The notes under the pieces: model-generated
Seen by the model: the letters and a program-made list of their open reading frames with translations, nothing else
Told to the model about the DNA's origin: nothing
The model's database searches: none
Translations under genes and position numbers: made by a program
DNA from: CAYPFY01 sp964410105
GTDB lineage: Bacteria > Bacteroidota > Ignavibacteria > UBA10030 > SZUA-254
Length of the DNA: 64,000 bases
Assembly: GCA_964410105.1 (NCBI GenBank)
Contig: CAYPFY010000009.1
Span: 1 to 64,000, forward strand
Direction of reading: 5' to 3'
Shown: piece by piece, positions 1 to 8,013 of the stretch
Layout of the letters: every line of letters starts with the position of its first letter
Position numbering within the stretch: position 1 is the first letter of the stretch

Positions 1-2
1 CG

Positions 3-1910
3 GTGATCTCGGTGCCGATGAGCCAGCTCGATCCGAATAATTACCCGATCGACCGTATCAATATCATGAACTATACGCAGCTGAGCCCGACGTACTACGT
101 CGACAATCTGCATTTTCAGGGAGTTGATGCCCCTCTCCAGCCTCCCGGAACGCCCTCTCCCTCATCCCCCTCGGTGGGAGCCACAGGGATTTCCACGGCG
201 CCACTCCTGATGTGGGATACGTCAGGCAGCGCGGACACGTACAGGCTGCAGGTCGCTCCCGATCAATCGTTCGGTACGAAAGTTTTGGATGATTCAATGG
301 TGACGAAGCCTTCCCGCCAGGTCTCCTCCCTCTCCAACGGCACGATGTACTACTGGCGGGTGCGGGCGAAGAATTCAATGGGCACAAGCGCCTATTCGTC
401 CGTCGCGCGGTTCACTACCGTTACAGCGCTTCAGGCCCCCCCGGCTCCCCATCCGTCATCGCCGGCAAACGGAGCCACGGGCCTCCCGACTTCCGTCACT
501 CTGCAGTGGGATACCGCCGCCGGAGCATCGAGCTACCGGCTCCAGGTGTCAACATCACAATCATTCGGGACGACCGTTGTTGACGATTCTGCCATCAGCC
601 AGACCTCGCGGCTCGTGTCGTCTCTTGGGAACGGAGCGACATATTACTGGCGTGTGAACGCGAAGAATTCCGCAGGGACGAGTCCCTATTCATCCGTGGC
701 GCAGTTCTCTATCGTGGCGGCACTGCAGGCGCCTCTCGCCCCGGCCCCATCATCGCCGGCAAACGGCGCTACCGGCGTCGCACTGCCGGCAGTACTGTCC
801 TGGGATCCATCCGCCTCCGCCTCGACATACAGGCTGCAGGTGTCCGAAGATCCGTCGTTCGCCCTGACGCTTTTTGATGATTCCACGCTTTCGGCGACGT
901 CCTCCCAGATCCCCTCACTCGGGAATAATGCAACCTATTACTGGCGCGTGAACGCGAAGAACGCCGCCGGGACCAGCCCGTACTCCGCGGCTTCGTCGTT
1001 CACCACGGTGCAGGGGGCAGCAGTAATGATTCTGAATCGCTCCCGCATCGACTTCGGCCGTGTCAGCGTGGGCACGTCCAAGCTTGATTCGCTGCTGGTT
1101 ACTAACTCCGGCAGTTCCAGCCTGAACGTCACGAGCATACAGGCCTCGCCGAGCCAGTTCGATGTCGGGCCCACGTCGGCCACCATCGCGCCCGGCGGGT
1201 CCCAGAAGGTTTATGTGCTCTTCGCTCCCTCATCGAAGGCCTCGGTCACCGGCATGGTGACTTTCACGGCCGACGCAGGTCTCGCAGACACCTTGGTCGT
1301 GACAGGGAAAGGGGGAGGAGGACCCCATGGCGCGCACAATACCGCGCCAATCCTCCTGCCGCCCACCACAGCCCCCGGACCTGTGACAGGCGGGGTGACA
1401 ATCAAGAATACGGGGGATGCGACTCTGTCGATCTCCAGCATCGAGTCGACGAATCCGCATTTCACCATAACCCCGACATCGGCGGATATTCTGCCGTTGG
1501 ACAGTCTGCTGTTCAGGATCACGGCGAATGTTCATCCCCATCAGGCCGAGCAGACATACTTCATAATCCATGACAATAGCCCCAGCGGCATCGACTCGAT
1601 AAATGTCCAGCTGGCCGCCGGGCCCGCGGAGCCCCCCACAAATCCCACAACGTATTTCCTCGGGCAGAATTATCCGAACCCGTTCAATCCGTCGACGACG
1701 ATTGAGTTCACGCTCCCCGACCACGCCTTCGTATCGCTGAAGGTCTATGATATGCTGGGCCGGGAGGTGGCCACTCTCGTCAATGAAGAGCGCGACGCAG
1801 GGACTTATTCGGAAAAATTCGATGCCGCACGGCTCGCAAGCGGGCTCTATACGTACCGGATCAAGGCCGGAGACTTCAGGCAATCGCGGAAAATGCTGAT
1901 CGCGAAGTAA
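3..1910 (+). CDS. Secreted multidomain protein with Fn3-like repeats and T9SS sorting domain (5' truncated)
   Basis: The reading frame is open at the window edge, so the true start lies upstream. The first ~37 residues closely match the end of a carbohydrate-binding-like module in the next gene (PMSQLDPN...YYVDNLHF). Three fibronectin-III-like repeats of 98 residues follow (period 294 nt; the RVxAKN motif recurs near 357, 651 and 945). Next comes an Ig-like 'choice-of-anchor D' module (from about residue 345), a second module, and a C-terminal T9SS type A sorting domain (QNYPNPFNPSTTIEF to the end). The protein is expected to be exported by T9SS and anchored or released at the cell surface. 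The matching module suggests that the missing N-terminus is also a GH18 enzyme, which is inference. A strong terminator follows the stop. Confidence 0.85.
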   Translation: MISVPMSQLDPNNYPIDRINIMNYTQLSPTYYVDNLHFQGVDAPLQPPGTPSPSSPSVGATGISTAPLLMWDTSGSADTYRLQVAPDQSFGTKVLDDSMVTKPSRQVSSLSNGTMYYWRVRAKNSMGTSAYSSVARFTTVTALQAPPAPHPSSPANGATGLPTSVTLQWDTAAGASSYRLQVSTSQSFGTTVVDDSAISQTSRLVSSLGNGATYYWRVNAKNSAGTSPYSSVAQFSIVAALQAPLAPAPSSPANGATGVALPAVLSWDPSASASTYRLQVSEDPSFALTLFDDSTLSATSSQIPSLGNNATYYWRVNAKNAAGTSPYSAASSFTTVQGAAVMILNRSRIDFGRVSVGTSKLDSLLVTNSGSSSLNVTSIQASPSQFDVGPTSATIAPGGSQKVYVLFAPSSKASVTGMVTFTADAGLADTLVVTGKGGGGPHGAHNTAPILLPPTTAPGPVTGGVTIKNTGDATLSISSIESTNPHFTITPTSADILPLDSLLFRITANVHPHQAEQTYFIIHDNSPSGIDSINVQLAAGPAEPPTNPTTYFLGQNYPNPFNPSTTIEFTLPDHAFVSLKVYDMLGREVATLVNEERDAGTYSEKFDAARLASGLYTYRIKAGDFRQSRKMLIAK

Positions 1911-1915
1911 TCTTT

Positions 1916-1959
1916 CAAACCCCAATGAGTTTTTTCTCTCATTGGGGTTTGCTGTTTTT
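1916..1959 (+). terminator. Rho-independent terminator
   Basis: A perfect 14-bp inverted repeat (1916-1929 with 1938-1951, CAAACCCCAATGAG and its complement) starts six bases after the stop codon of the preceding gene. A T-rich stretch (CTGTTTTTGG) follows. This separates the truncated first gene from the next GH18 gene. Confidence 0.85.
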
Positions 1960-2015
1960 GGTCCCGCGCAAATATTTGCGTGTGAACCAAAAAATTTATT
2001 CTTCTTGTGTTCCGG

Positions 2016-2064
2016 TACAATGAAATCTTCTTAATAATAATTTTTTCATTGTATCTTAAGAAGA
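2016..2064. repeat. Two interleaved perfect inverted repeats in an A/T-rich leader
   Basis: Arm 1 is TACAATGAAA (2016-2025) with its complement at 2044-2053. Arm 2 is TCTTCTTAA (2026-2034) with its complement at 2056-2064. The order is 1-2-1'-2', so the two hairpins cannot both form fully and the geometry is pseudoknot-like or that of two nested operators. It lies about 80 nt upstream of the GH18 gene at 2146. The rest of 1960-2145 is A/T-rich with no gene. Confidence 0.6.
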
Positions 2065-2145
2065 ATCCCTTATCTTACAGACTGTTTCACCTCACTGATA
2101 GTCTCAAAGGTTAATGCCTCGGATCGTCACGCCAATGCACGAGCC

Positions 2146-5100
2146 ATGCGGGGAATAATTTCCTCGCTTCTACTCTCTCTCATTTTCCTGGGGGCAGGAG
2201 GAGAGGGGCCGAGAACCGATAAGGCCACCTCTTCCTTCTCCGTCGTCGCCTATTATCCCATCTGGGCTGTGTGCGACATGCCCCCTCAGAAGATAGATTT
2301 CCGCGCGGTTACCCACATTATCTGGTTCTGGGGCGAACCGACCAGTTCTTACCCCTATTTCAGCCTCTTCGCCGGCTCCGGAGATTCACTGACCCTTGAA
2401 ACGGGACAACCGGGCTGGTGCCGGAATCCCCTCGATAACGGCACTAACGGGCTTACAAACCTGAAAATCATGAGGGATAGCTGCCGCGCCAACGGGGTCA
2501 AGTTGATCCTCTGCGTTGGCGGGGAATGGGGCTCTCCGGCCTCGACCTTTTCCGCCATGGTCGCCGACACTACCAAGCAGGATACCTTCATCGAGGCTGC
2601 CACGGGCTTTGCGCAGCGGAATGGTTTTGACGGAATCGATATCGACTGGGAATTCCCCGACCGGGGCGCCGCCGGCCGCGCGCTCTATACAAGGTTTTTG
2701 ACAAAGCTCCGTCAAAGGCTCGATACCTGGTCCCCGCACGGGCTGATCACCATGGCTGTGCCAACATGGTACTGGTGGGACGGGCCAAAGACGGATCCCC
2801 TCATCGACCTGTCAACACTGAACACATGCGTCGATTTCGTGGACCTGATGGAGTACGGGATGGAGAATCTCTCGAAAATCAGTTTCCACGGGCCGCTCTA
2901 CTCCGACCCTGCCGCAAACCAGGAATCGTGGGATACACGCGGCCTGAACGAATGGAAGGGGGCCGGGGTCAACCCGCTTAAGCTCATCCCCCTGATCCCG
3001 TTCGAATGCACAAGGATGACCGACTATAGCGGTATCTCGCCCGTCGCCATCGGTCACGCCGCCGGGGGAAACCAGTGGACACAACTGAAGAACATTCCCT
3101 CCAACGCGACGATAATGTGGGATGACGCGGCAAAGAATCCCTGGGCTTACTCCGGGACGACATTCTATTCGTTTGAAAATTCTCTCTCGATCGCCTATAA
3201 AGTCCAGTATGCGCGCGATCAGAACGTCGGGGGCGTCGGCATCTGGGAATTGTGGGAAGCGTGGCTCCCGAATGCCCCGCCGGGACAGCAGGATCCCTCG
3301 CTCCAGGCCGTGAAGGCCGCCGTCGGCGGGTTTACCCCGCCCGTCGATTCGATCAGTCCGACGATAAGTCTCTCGCATCCCGCCAACGGAGATTCAGTCT
3401 CGGGTATCGTGGATATTTCCGCGAACGCATCGGATAACCTCGGAGTGGCACGGGTCGAATTCAAGATCAACGGTTCGGTCGCTTTTTCCGACTTCTCCCC
3501 GCCTTATCAGTTTTCGTGGAATGCGTCCTCGCTCAGTGGACCCCGCACGATCTCAGCCACCGCATACGACTTTGCCGGCAACTCTGCGTCGACGCCTACG
3601 ATCACCGTTTACGCCAAGCCTCTGCCTCCTCTGACCCCGGAGCCATGGATTTATCAGGACGGGCTTCGCACTCCCTGGAGAGATACGTCGTGGAACGCCT
3701 CCAATGCCTATGCAAGCACGGAGCAGGTCTACGCCGGGAATTTTTCCGTGAAAACGACGCAGTCGGCCTGGGGCGCCCTGAGCGTCAGGAGCGGGCCCCT
3801 CGGCTGGCCCGCAGATATCGACCCCGCAAAGTATTCCGGCCTGGAATTCTGGATCTATAATACCACCCCCGGGCTTCTCATCAATGTGTACTGCTATAAC
3901 GACCTCGGAAATAACTTCCCGAGCTCTGTTCAGGATACCGTCCCGGTCTACCAGTGGACGAAAATTTTTGTTCCGATGTCGCAGCTCGATCCCAACGGTT
4001 ACGTGATCCACCGTGTGAATATCCAGAATTTCACCCGGCTCAGCTCTACCTATTACGTCGATAACCTTCATTTTCTCAGCGCAGGCCCGATCCCGGCTGT
4101 CCCGACGCTGACATCACCCCCGCCGGCCGCTTTCATCCAGACGGCGCCCCTTGTCTTCATGTGGGATTCGTCAGCCAACGCCACCAGTTACCACATCCAG
4201 GTCGCGACCGATTCCCTCTTCCATACGATCGTGATCAACGACGCATCGCTCAGCGGCCCCGTGAAACAGGTTGCATCGCTGGCGAGCTATATCAACTACT
4301 TCTGGCGCGTGCGATCGTCGAATGCCTACGGGACAAGCTCCTGGTCCGAGGTGAGACGTTTTCTCTATATCAACCCGGCTCACTGGAAGCTGGTCTCCCT
4401 CCCTGTAAGGACGGCCGACCCGCGCTCGAGCACGGTCTTTCCCACCGCGCTGTCCGGGGCCTTTGCTTTCTCTCTCAATCCCGGGTATTCCATCCGCGAT
4501 TCTCTCACTCCCGGGCACGGCTACTGGATGCGCTTCGCCCATGATCAGTCCGCGAATTTTTCCGGCGATTCGATTTTTGCCGATACCGTGCTCGTCGAAC
4601 AGGGATGGAATCTCGTCGGCTCCATCAGCACCCCGATCCTGGTGAGATCGATCGCCTCCGAACCCCCGGGCATTTCGACATCCAGATTCTTTGAATATAG
4701 AGCGGGATATTTTGTGACCGATACCATAAAACCCGGACAGGGCTACTGGGTCCGGTCGAGCCAGGCAGCGAAGCTGATCTTTGCGCGCGGTTCTTTGCCT
4801 CTCGGAAAAAACACGATTCTCACCGTGGCCGATGACGAGCTCCCGCCGCCCCCGCCAGGCGAACCGTCCCCCAGGCCGCTTCCCACGGCCTTCGCCCTCA
4901 GCCAGAATTATCCGAACCCGTTCAATCCCTCCACCACGATCTCGTTCGCGCTTCCCAACGCGGCTTTTGTGACGCTCCGAGTCTACGACCTTCTGGGACG
5001 CGAGGTCGCAGCTCTTGTGAACGAAGAGCGTCCCGCCGGCTTCTACGAGGAAAGATTCCAGAAGAAAAATCTTGCCAGCGGCCTCTACATCTACCGCTTG

Positions 5101-5148
5101 ACGGCCGGGAAATTCTCCCGGGTCCGCAAAATGCTCATCACGAAATAA
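2146..5148 (+). CDS. Secreted GH18 family glycosidase (chitinase-like) with T9SS sorting domain
   Basis: A signal peptide (MRGIISSLLLSLIFLGAGG) precedes a GH18 TIM barrel. The catalytic DxxDxDxE motif is intact as DGIDIDWE at residues 162-169, with E169 as the expected proton donor, so hydrolysis of beta-1,4-GlcNAc polymers such as chitin is likely. After the barrel (about residue 395) come an Ig-like domain, a carbohydrate-binding-like module ending in YYVDNLHF (about residue 640), an Fn3-like domain, two short repeated modules ending in GYW, and a T9SS type A tail with QNYPNPFNPSTTISF. It is paralogous to the next gene and shares its linker module with the truncated gene upstream. Chitin specificity is inferred from the family; other beta-glycans or a binding role are possible. 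Confidence 0.92.
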   Translation: MRGIISSLLLSLIFLGAGGEGPRTDKATSSFSVVAYYPIWAVCDMPPQKIDFRAVTHIIWFWGEPTSSYPYFSLFAGSGDSLTLETGQPGWCRNPLDNGTNGLTNLKIMRDSCRANGVKLILCVGGEWGSPASTFSAMVADTTKQDTFIEAATGFAQRNGFDGIDIDWEFPDRGAAGRALYTRFLTKLRQRLDTWSPHGLITMAVPTWYWWDGPKTDPLIDLSTLNTCVDFVDLMEYGMENLSKISFHGPLYSDPAANQESWDTRGLNEWKGAGVNPLKLIPLIPFECTRMTDYSGISPVAIGHAAGGNQWTQLKNIPSNATIMWDDAAKNPWAYSGTTFYSFENSLSIAYKVQYARDQNVGGVGIWELWEAWLPNAPPGQQDPSLQAVKAAVGGFTPPVDSISPTISLSHPANGDSVSGIVDISANASDNLGVARVEFKINGSVAFSDFSPPYQFSWNASSLSGPRTISATAYDFAGNSASTPTITVYAKPLPPLTPEPWIYQDGLRTPWRDTSWNASNAYASTEQVYAGNFSVKTTQSAWGALSVRSGPLGWPADIDPAKYSGLEFWIYNTTPGLLINVYCYNDLGNNFPSSVQDTVPVYQWTKIFVPMSQLDPNGYVIHRVNIQNFTRLSSTYYVDNLHFLSAGPIPAVPTLTSPPPAAFIQTAPLVFMWDSSANATSYHIQVATDSLFHTIVINDASLSGPVKQVASLASYINYFWRVRSSNAYGTSSWSEVRRFLYINPAHWKLVSLPVRTADPRSSTVFPTALSGAFAFSLNPGYSIRDSLTPGHGYWMRFAHDQSANFSGDSIFADTVLVEQGWNLVGSISTPILVRSIASEPPGISTSRFFEYRAGYFVTDTIKPGQGYWVRSSQAAKLIFARGSLPLGKNTILTVADDELPPPPPGEPSPRPLPTAFALSQNYPNPFNPSTTISFALPNAAFVTLRVYDLLGREVAALVNEERPAGFYEERFQKKNLASGLYIYRLTAGKFSRVRKMLITK

Positions 5149-5194
5149 CTCCCCCCCGATCCGCCGAAAGTCTCGATTTTCCTGACAATTTTTT

Positions 5195-5228
5195 CCCGAA
5201 ACCCTCAAAATTCGGGCAATTTGAGGGT
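5195..5228. repeat. Interleaved inverted repeats upstream of the second GH18 gene
   Basis: CCCGAA (5195-5200) pairs with TTCGGG (5211-5216), and ACCCTCAAA (5201-5209) pairs with its complement at 5220-5228. The order is again 1-2-1'-2', as at 2016-2064. No T-run follows, which argues against a simple terminator for the gene ending at 5148. A putative promoter starts 15 nt downstream, so this may be an operator or a compact pseudoknot. Confidence 0.5.
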
Positions 5229-5243
5229 CCATGCGATTCGTCA

Positions 5244-5272
5244 TTGACCTTGTCACGGCAAAAGAGTAGCTT
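5244..5272 (+). promoter_or_regulatory. Sigma-70-type promoter for the second GH18 gene
   Basis: -35 TTGACC (5244-5249), 17-nt spacer, -10 TAGCTT (5267-5272). Transcription would start near 5279. This fits a start codon at 5326 better than the upstream GTG at 5278. Confidence 0.5.
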
Positions 5273-5325
5273 AATGGGTGACCCTGATTCGCTCCCGAAT
5301 GAACTCTTCTCTGGAGGCGTGGAAG

Positions 5326-8013
5326 ATGCTGGGGATTTCCCGCGCTCTTTTGGTGCTTTTGTTCCTTCTCGCGACCGACGAGGTTTTCTGCAAGCGGGCG
5401 GAAAAATTTCCGCACCCCGCCCATGTCGACGCCTCGTCATCCAGCCTCAATGTGATCGCCTACTACCCGGTCTGGTCTCTGTGCGATCTTCCTCCGCAGT
5501 ATCTCGACTGGAGCGCATTTTCACATCTCATTTTTTTCTGGGGGGAACCAACGACATCGCCTCCCTATTTCAGCCTCACCGCAGGGAGCTGCGATTCAAC
5601 CATCTTTGAGAACGGGGCCGTCTGCGGATCGCGCGGCTGGTGCCCCAATCCCCTCGATAACGGATCGAACGGTCTCACCCATCAGAAGCTGATGCGCGAC
5701 AGCGCGGCCGCCAATGGCGTGAAACTCATACTCTGCGTCGGGGGCGAGGTCGGAGACCCGGCCTCCGCGTTCGCCGATATGATCGCCGATTCGTCCAAAC
5801 AGGATATGTTCATCGATGCGGCGACCGGGTTCGCCAAACGGCACGGTTATGATGGCATTGACATCGACTGGGAATTTCCTACGCGCGGACCCGACGGCCG
5901 CGCCGCTTATAACCGGTTCCTCACCAGGCTGCGCTCGGTTCTCGACAGCTGGAATCCGCCTGGAATTCTCTCGATGGCAGTCCCGACCTGGTACTGGTGG
6001 GATGGACCTCATACGGATCCCCTCATCGACACCGCTATCCTGAATTCGAAGGTGGATTTCATCGATCTGATGGAATACGGGATGGAGAACCGCAACGCGA
6101 TCAGCCACCACGGCCCCCTCTACGAGAATCCGGACGCCAATCAGGAAGCGTGGAATACACGAGGCCTGAGGGAATGGATCACCGCCGGCGCCGACCCCTC
6201 GCGCTGCGTGGCCCTGATTCCCTTTGAGTGCACGAAGATGACCGATGTGAGCGGGAGCGCTCCACCGGTGGCGATCGGCCACAGCGCCACGGGCGATCAG
6301 TGGACGCAGCTGAGGAGCATACCTTCAGACGCCGCCATCATGTTCGACAGCGTCGCGATGCAAAGCTGGGCCTACTCAGGCACGACCTTTTATTCGTTCG
6401 AAAACGCCTCCACGATCGCGCTCAAGGTCCAATATGCACGCGATATGCACGCGGGAGGAGTCGGAATCTGGGAGCTGTGGCAGGGATGGCTGCCCGATGC
6501 CCCCGCCGGCCAGAAGGATCCCCTGCTGAAAGCGCTCAAGGCGGCTGTCGGCTCCATAACCAAAAAGCCCCCGCCCGCAGTGAAGCTGAAGGGACAGATT
6601 TTCTACGACAGGAATAATAACGGGCAGAAGGATGGAGGCGAACCAGGCCTTCCCGGCTGGACCGTCCGGATCTCGGGTACTTCCACAGCAGCCACAAAGA
6701 GCGATTCGTCCGGCTCCTACACCTTCTATGATCTCGACCCGGGCCCCTATTCCGTAAGAGTCGATTCAACCCCTCCTTGGGTTCAGACGCTCCCCAGTAC
6801 CCCCCATTATGATATTGATGTCACGACGACTGACACACTGCCTATCGTGGCAGATTTCGGGAATTATTATTCACATATTCTTCCCCTGAATGTGTCGAAA
6901 GGGTGGGGGATGTTCTCCCTGCCTCTCCGAGTCCCCGATCCGCACAGGCGTCTGGTGTTTCCCTCCTCCTCCTCCGTGCCGTTCGGATACTCAGGGGTTT
7001 ATTTTCTGAGTGAACTTCTCGGGTACGGCAAAGGGTACTGGATACGATTTCCCTACGGCGGAACTATCTACAATGCGGGAGACCCGTTCTCCGCCGATAC
7101 GATCGATCTTTTCCCGGGTTGGAACCTGATCGGTGCTCTGAGCTTTTCGGTCCCGTCGGCGAGCGTTTCCAATAGCACCAGCCCCGCCGGCATCATCTCG
7201 TCCCCTGTCTGGTCCTACCAGAGGGGTTACAGGCTGGCCGACTCGGTCCGGCCAGGATCGGCGTACTGGGTCCAGTCTTCCGGAACGGGCAAGATTTATC
7301 TCACAAACTCTTCGCAATCGCTCCCCCTGGCCGGGGGGATGTCCGGCTTTCAGGCAAACTCTCTCACGATCGTCTCAGGGACCGGGGAACAGGCAGAGGT
7401 TTTTTTTTCGCCTGACCCCGCCAATCCCGTTGCAGGGCTCAAGGTTCCGCCCTTGCCTCCCTCCGATGTCTTCGATGTCCGGTTTACGCCCCGGGGAACC
7501 GCAGCCTCGCTCGGCATTTCAGCACGGGAAGGGGTCTTCCCTCTCACAATCCAGGGGGCATCAGCGCCGCTTTCACTTAAATGGGATGTCATCGACGCGA
7601 GATGTTTTTACCAGATCGAGACTGGGAGCGGGTCAATTGATTTGACCGGAAGGGGGGAGGCCTCTTTGGCAGATGCCGGGGAGGCCCGCGTGGTGACTCT
7701 CCGTATGATGCCCCGCCAGGAGTCGGGAATCGCCTCCTCGTTCGAACTATTGAACTACCCGAATCCCTTCAACAATTCCACGGAGATCGGAATAAATCTC
7801 CCCTCTCCGGGCGAGGTGAAGCTGACGGTCTCCGACATACTCGGGCGGCAGATCGCCGTCCTCCTCAATTCAGTGATGAAGGCGGGGAAGTATCTGGTGC
7901 CGTTCGATGGGTCTCTTCTTGCGTCGGGAGTTTATCTCTGCCGGCTTGATGTCCGGCAGGCTGCCACGGGCAGCTCGTTCACGAAGGTGAACCGGATGAT
8001 CTTTATGAAATGA
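5326..8013 (+). CDS. Secreted GH18 family glycosidase (chitinase-like) with SdrD_B-like domain and T9SS sorting domain
   Basis: The start at 5326 is preferred over GTG 5278. GGAGG lies 8 nt upstream, a signal peptide (MLGISRALLVLLFLLATDEVFC) follows at once, and a promoter ends at 5272. The GH18 barrel carries the intact motif DGIDIDWE at about residues 176-183, so it should be catalytically competent. A prealbumin-like/SdrD_B module (FYDRNNNGQKDGGEPGLPGW, from about residue 420) replaces the carbohydrate-binding and Ig modules of the upstream paralogue. Two GYW-type modules and a T9SS tail (NYPNPFNNSTEI) follow. The barrels of the two genes are strongly similar along their length, pointing to tandem duplication with later tail exchange. 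The 3' end overlaps the convergent regulator gene by 11 nt. Confidence 0.92.
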   Translation: MLGISRALLVLLFLLATDEVFCKRAEKFPHPAHVDASSSSLNVIAYYPVWSLCDLPPQYLDWSAFSHLIFFWGEPTTSPPYFSLTAGSCDSTIFENGAVCGSRGWCPNPLDNGSNGLTHQKLMRDSAAANGVKLILCVGGEVGDPASAFADMIADSSKQDMFIDAATGFAKRHGYDGIDIDWEFPTRGPDGRAAYNRFLTRLRSVLDSWNPPGILSMAVPTWYWWDGPHTDPLIDTAILNSKVDFIDLMEYGMENRNAISHHGPLYENPDANQEAWNTRGLREWITAGADPSRCVALIPFECTKMTDVSGSAPPVAIGHSATGDQWTQLRSIPSDAAIMFDSVAMQSWAYSGTTFYSFENASTIALKVQYARDMHAGGVGIWELWQGWLPDAPAGQKDPLLKALKAAVGSITKKPPPAVKLKGQIFYDRNNNGQKDGGEPGLPGWTVRISGTSTAATKSDSSGSYTFYDLDPGPYSVRVDSTPPWVQTLPSTPHYDIDVTTTDTLPIVADFGNYYSHILPLNVSKGWGMFSLPLRVPDPHRRLVFPSSSSVPFGYSGVYFLSELLGYGKGYWIRFPYGGTIYNAGDPFSADTIDLFPGWNLIGALSFSVPSASVSNSTSPAGIISSPVWSYQRGYRLADSVRPGSAYWVQSSGTGKIYLTNSSQSLPLAGGMSGFQANSLTIVSGTGEQAEVFFSPDPANPVAGLKVPPLPPSDVFDVRFTPRGTAASLGISAREGVFPLTIQGASAPLSLKWDVIDARCFYQIETGSGSIDLTGRGEASLADAGEARVVTLRMMPRQESGIASSFELLNYPNPFNNSTEIGINLPSPGEVKLTVSDILGRQIAVLLNSVMKAGKYLVPFDGSLLASGVYLCRLDVRQAATGSSFTKVNRMIFMK

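Noticed and set aside
5278..5325. GTG 5278 as start of the second GH18 gene
   Set aside because: The likely transcription start falls at about 5279, the added residues spoil the signal peptide, and GGAGG is placed for ATG 5326.
4171..5424. Long open frame on the minus strand (417 codons) opposite the first GH18 gene
   Set aside because: It is a shadow of the coding strand in GC-rich DNA: the translated protein is rich in Arg and Gly, has no recognisable domain, and crosses the intergenic region.
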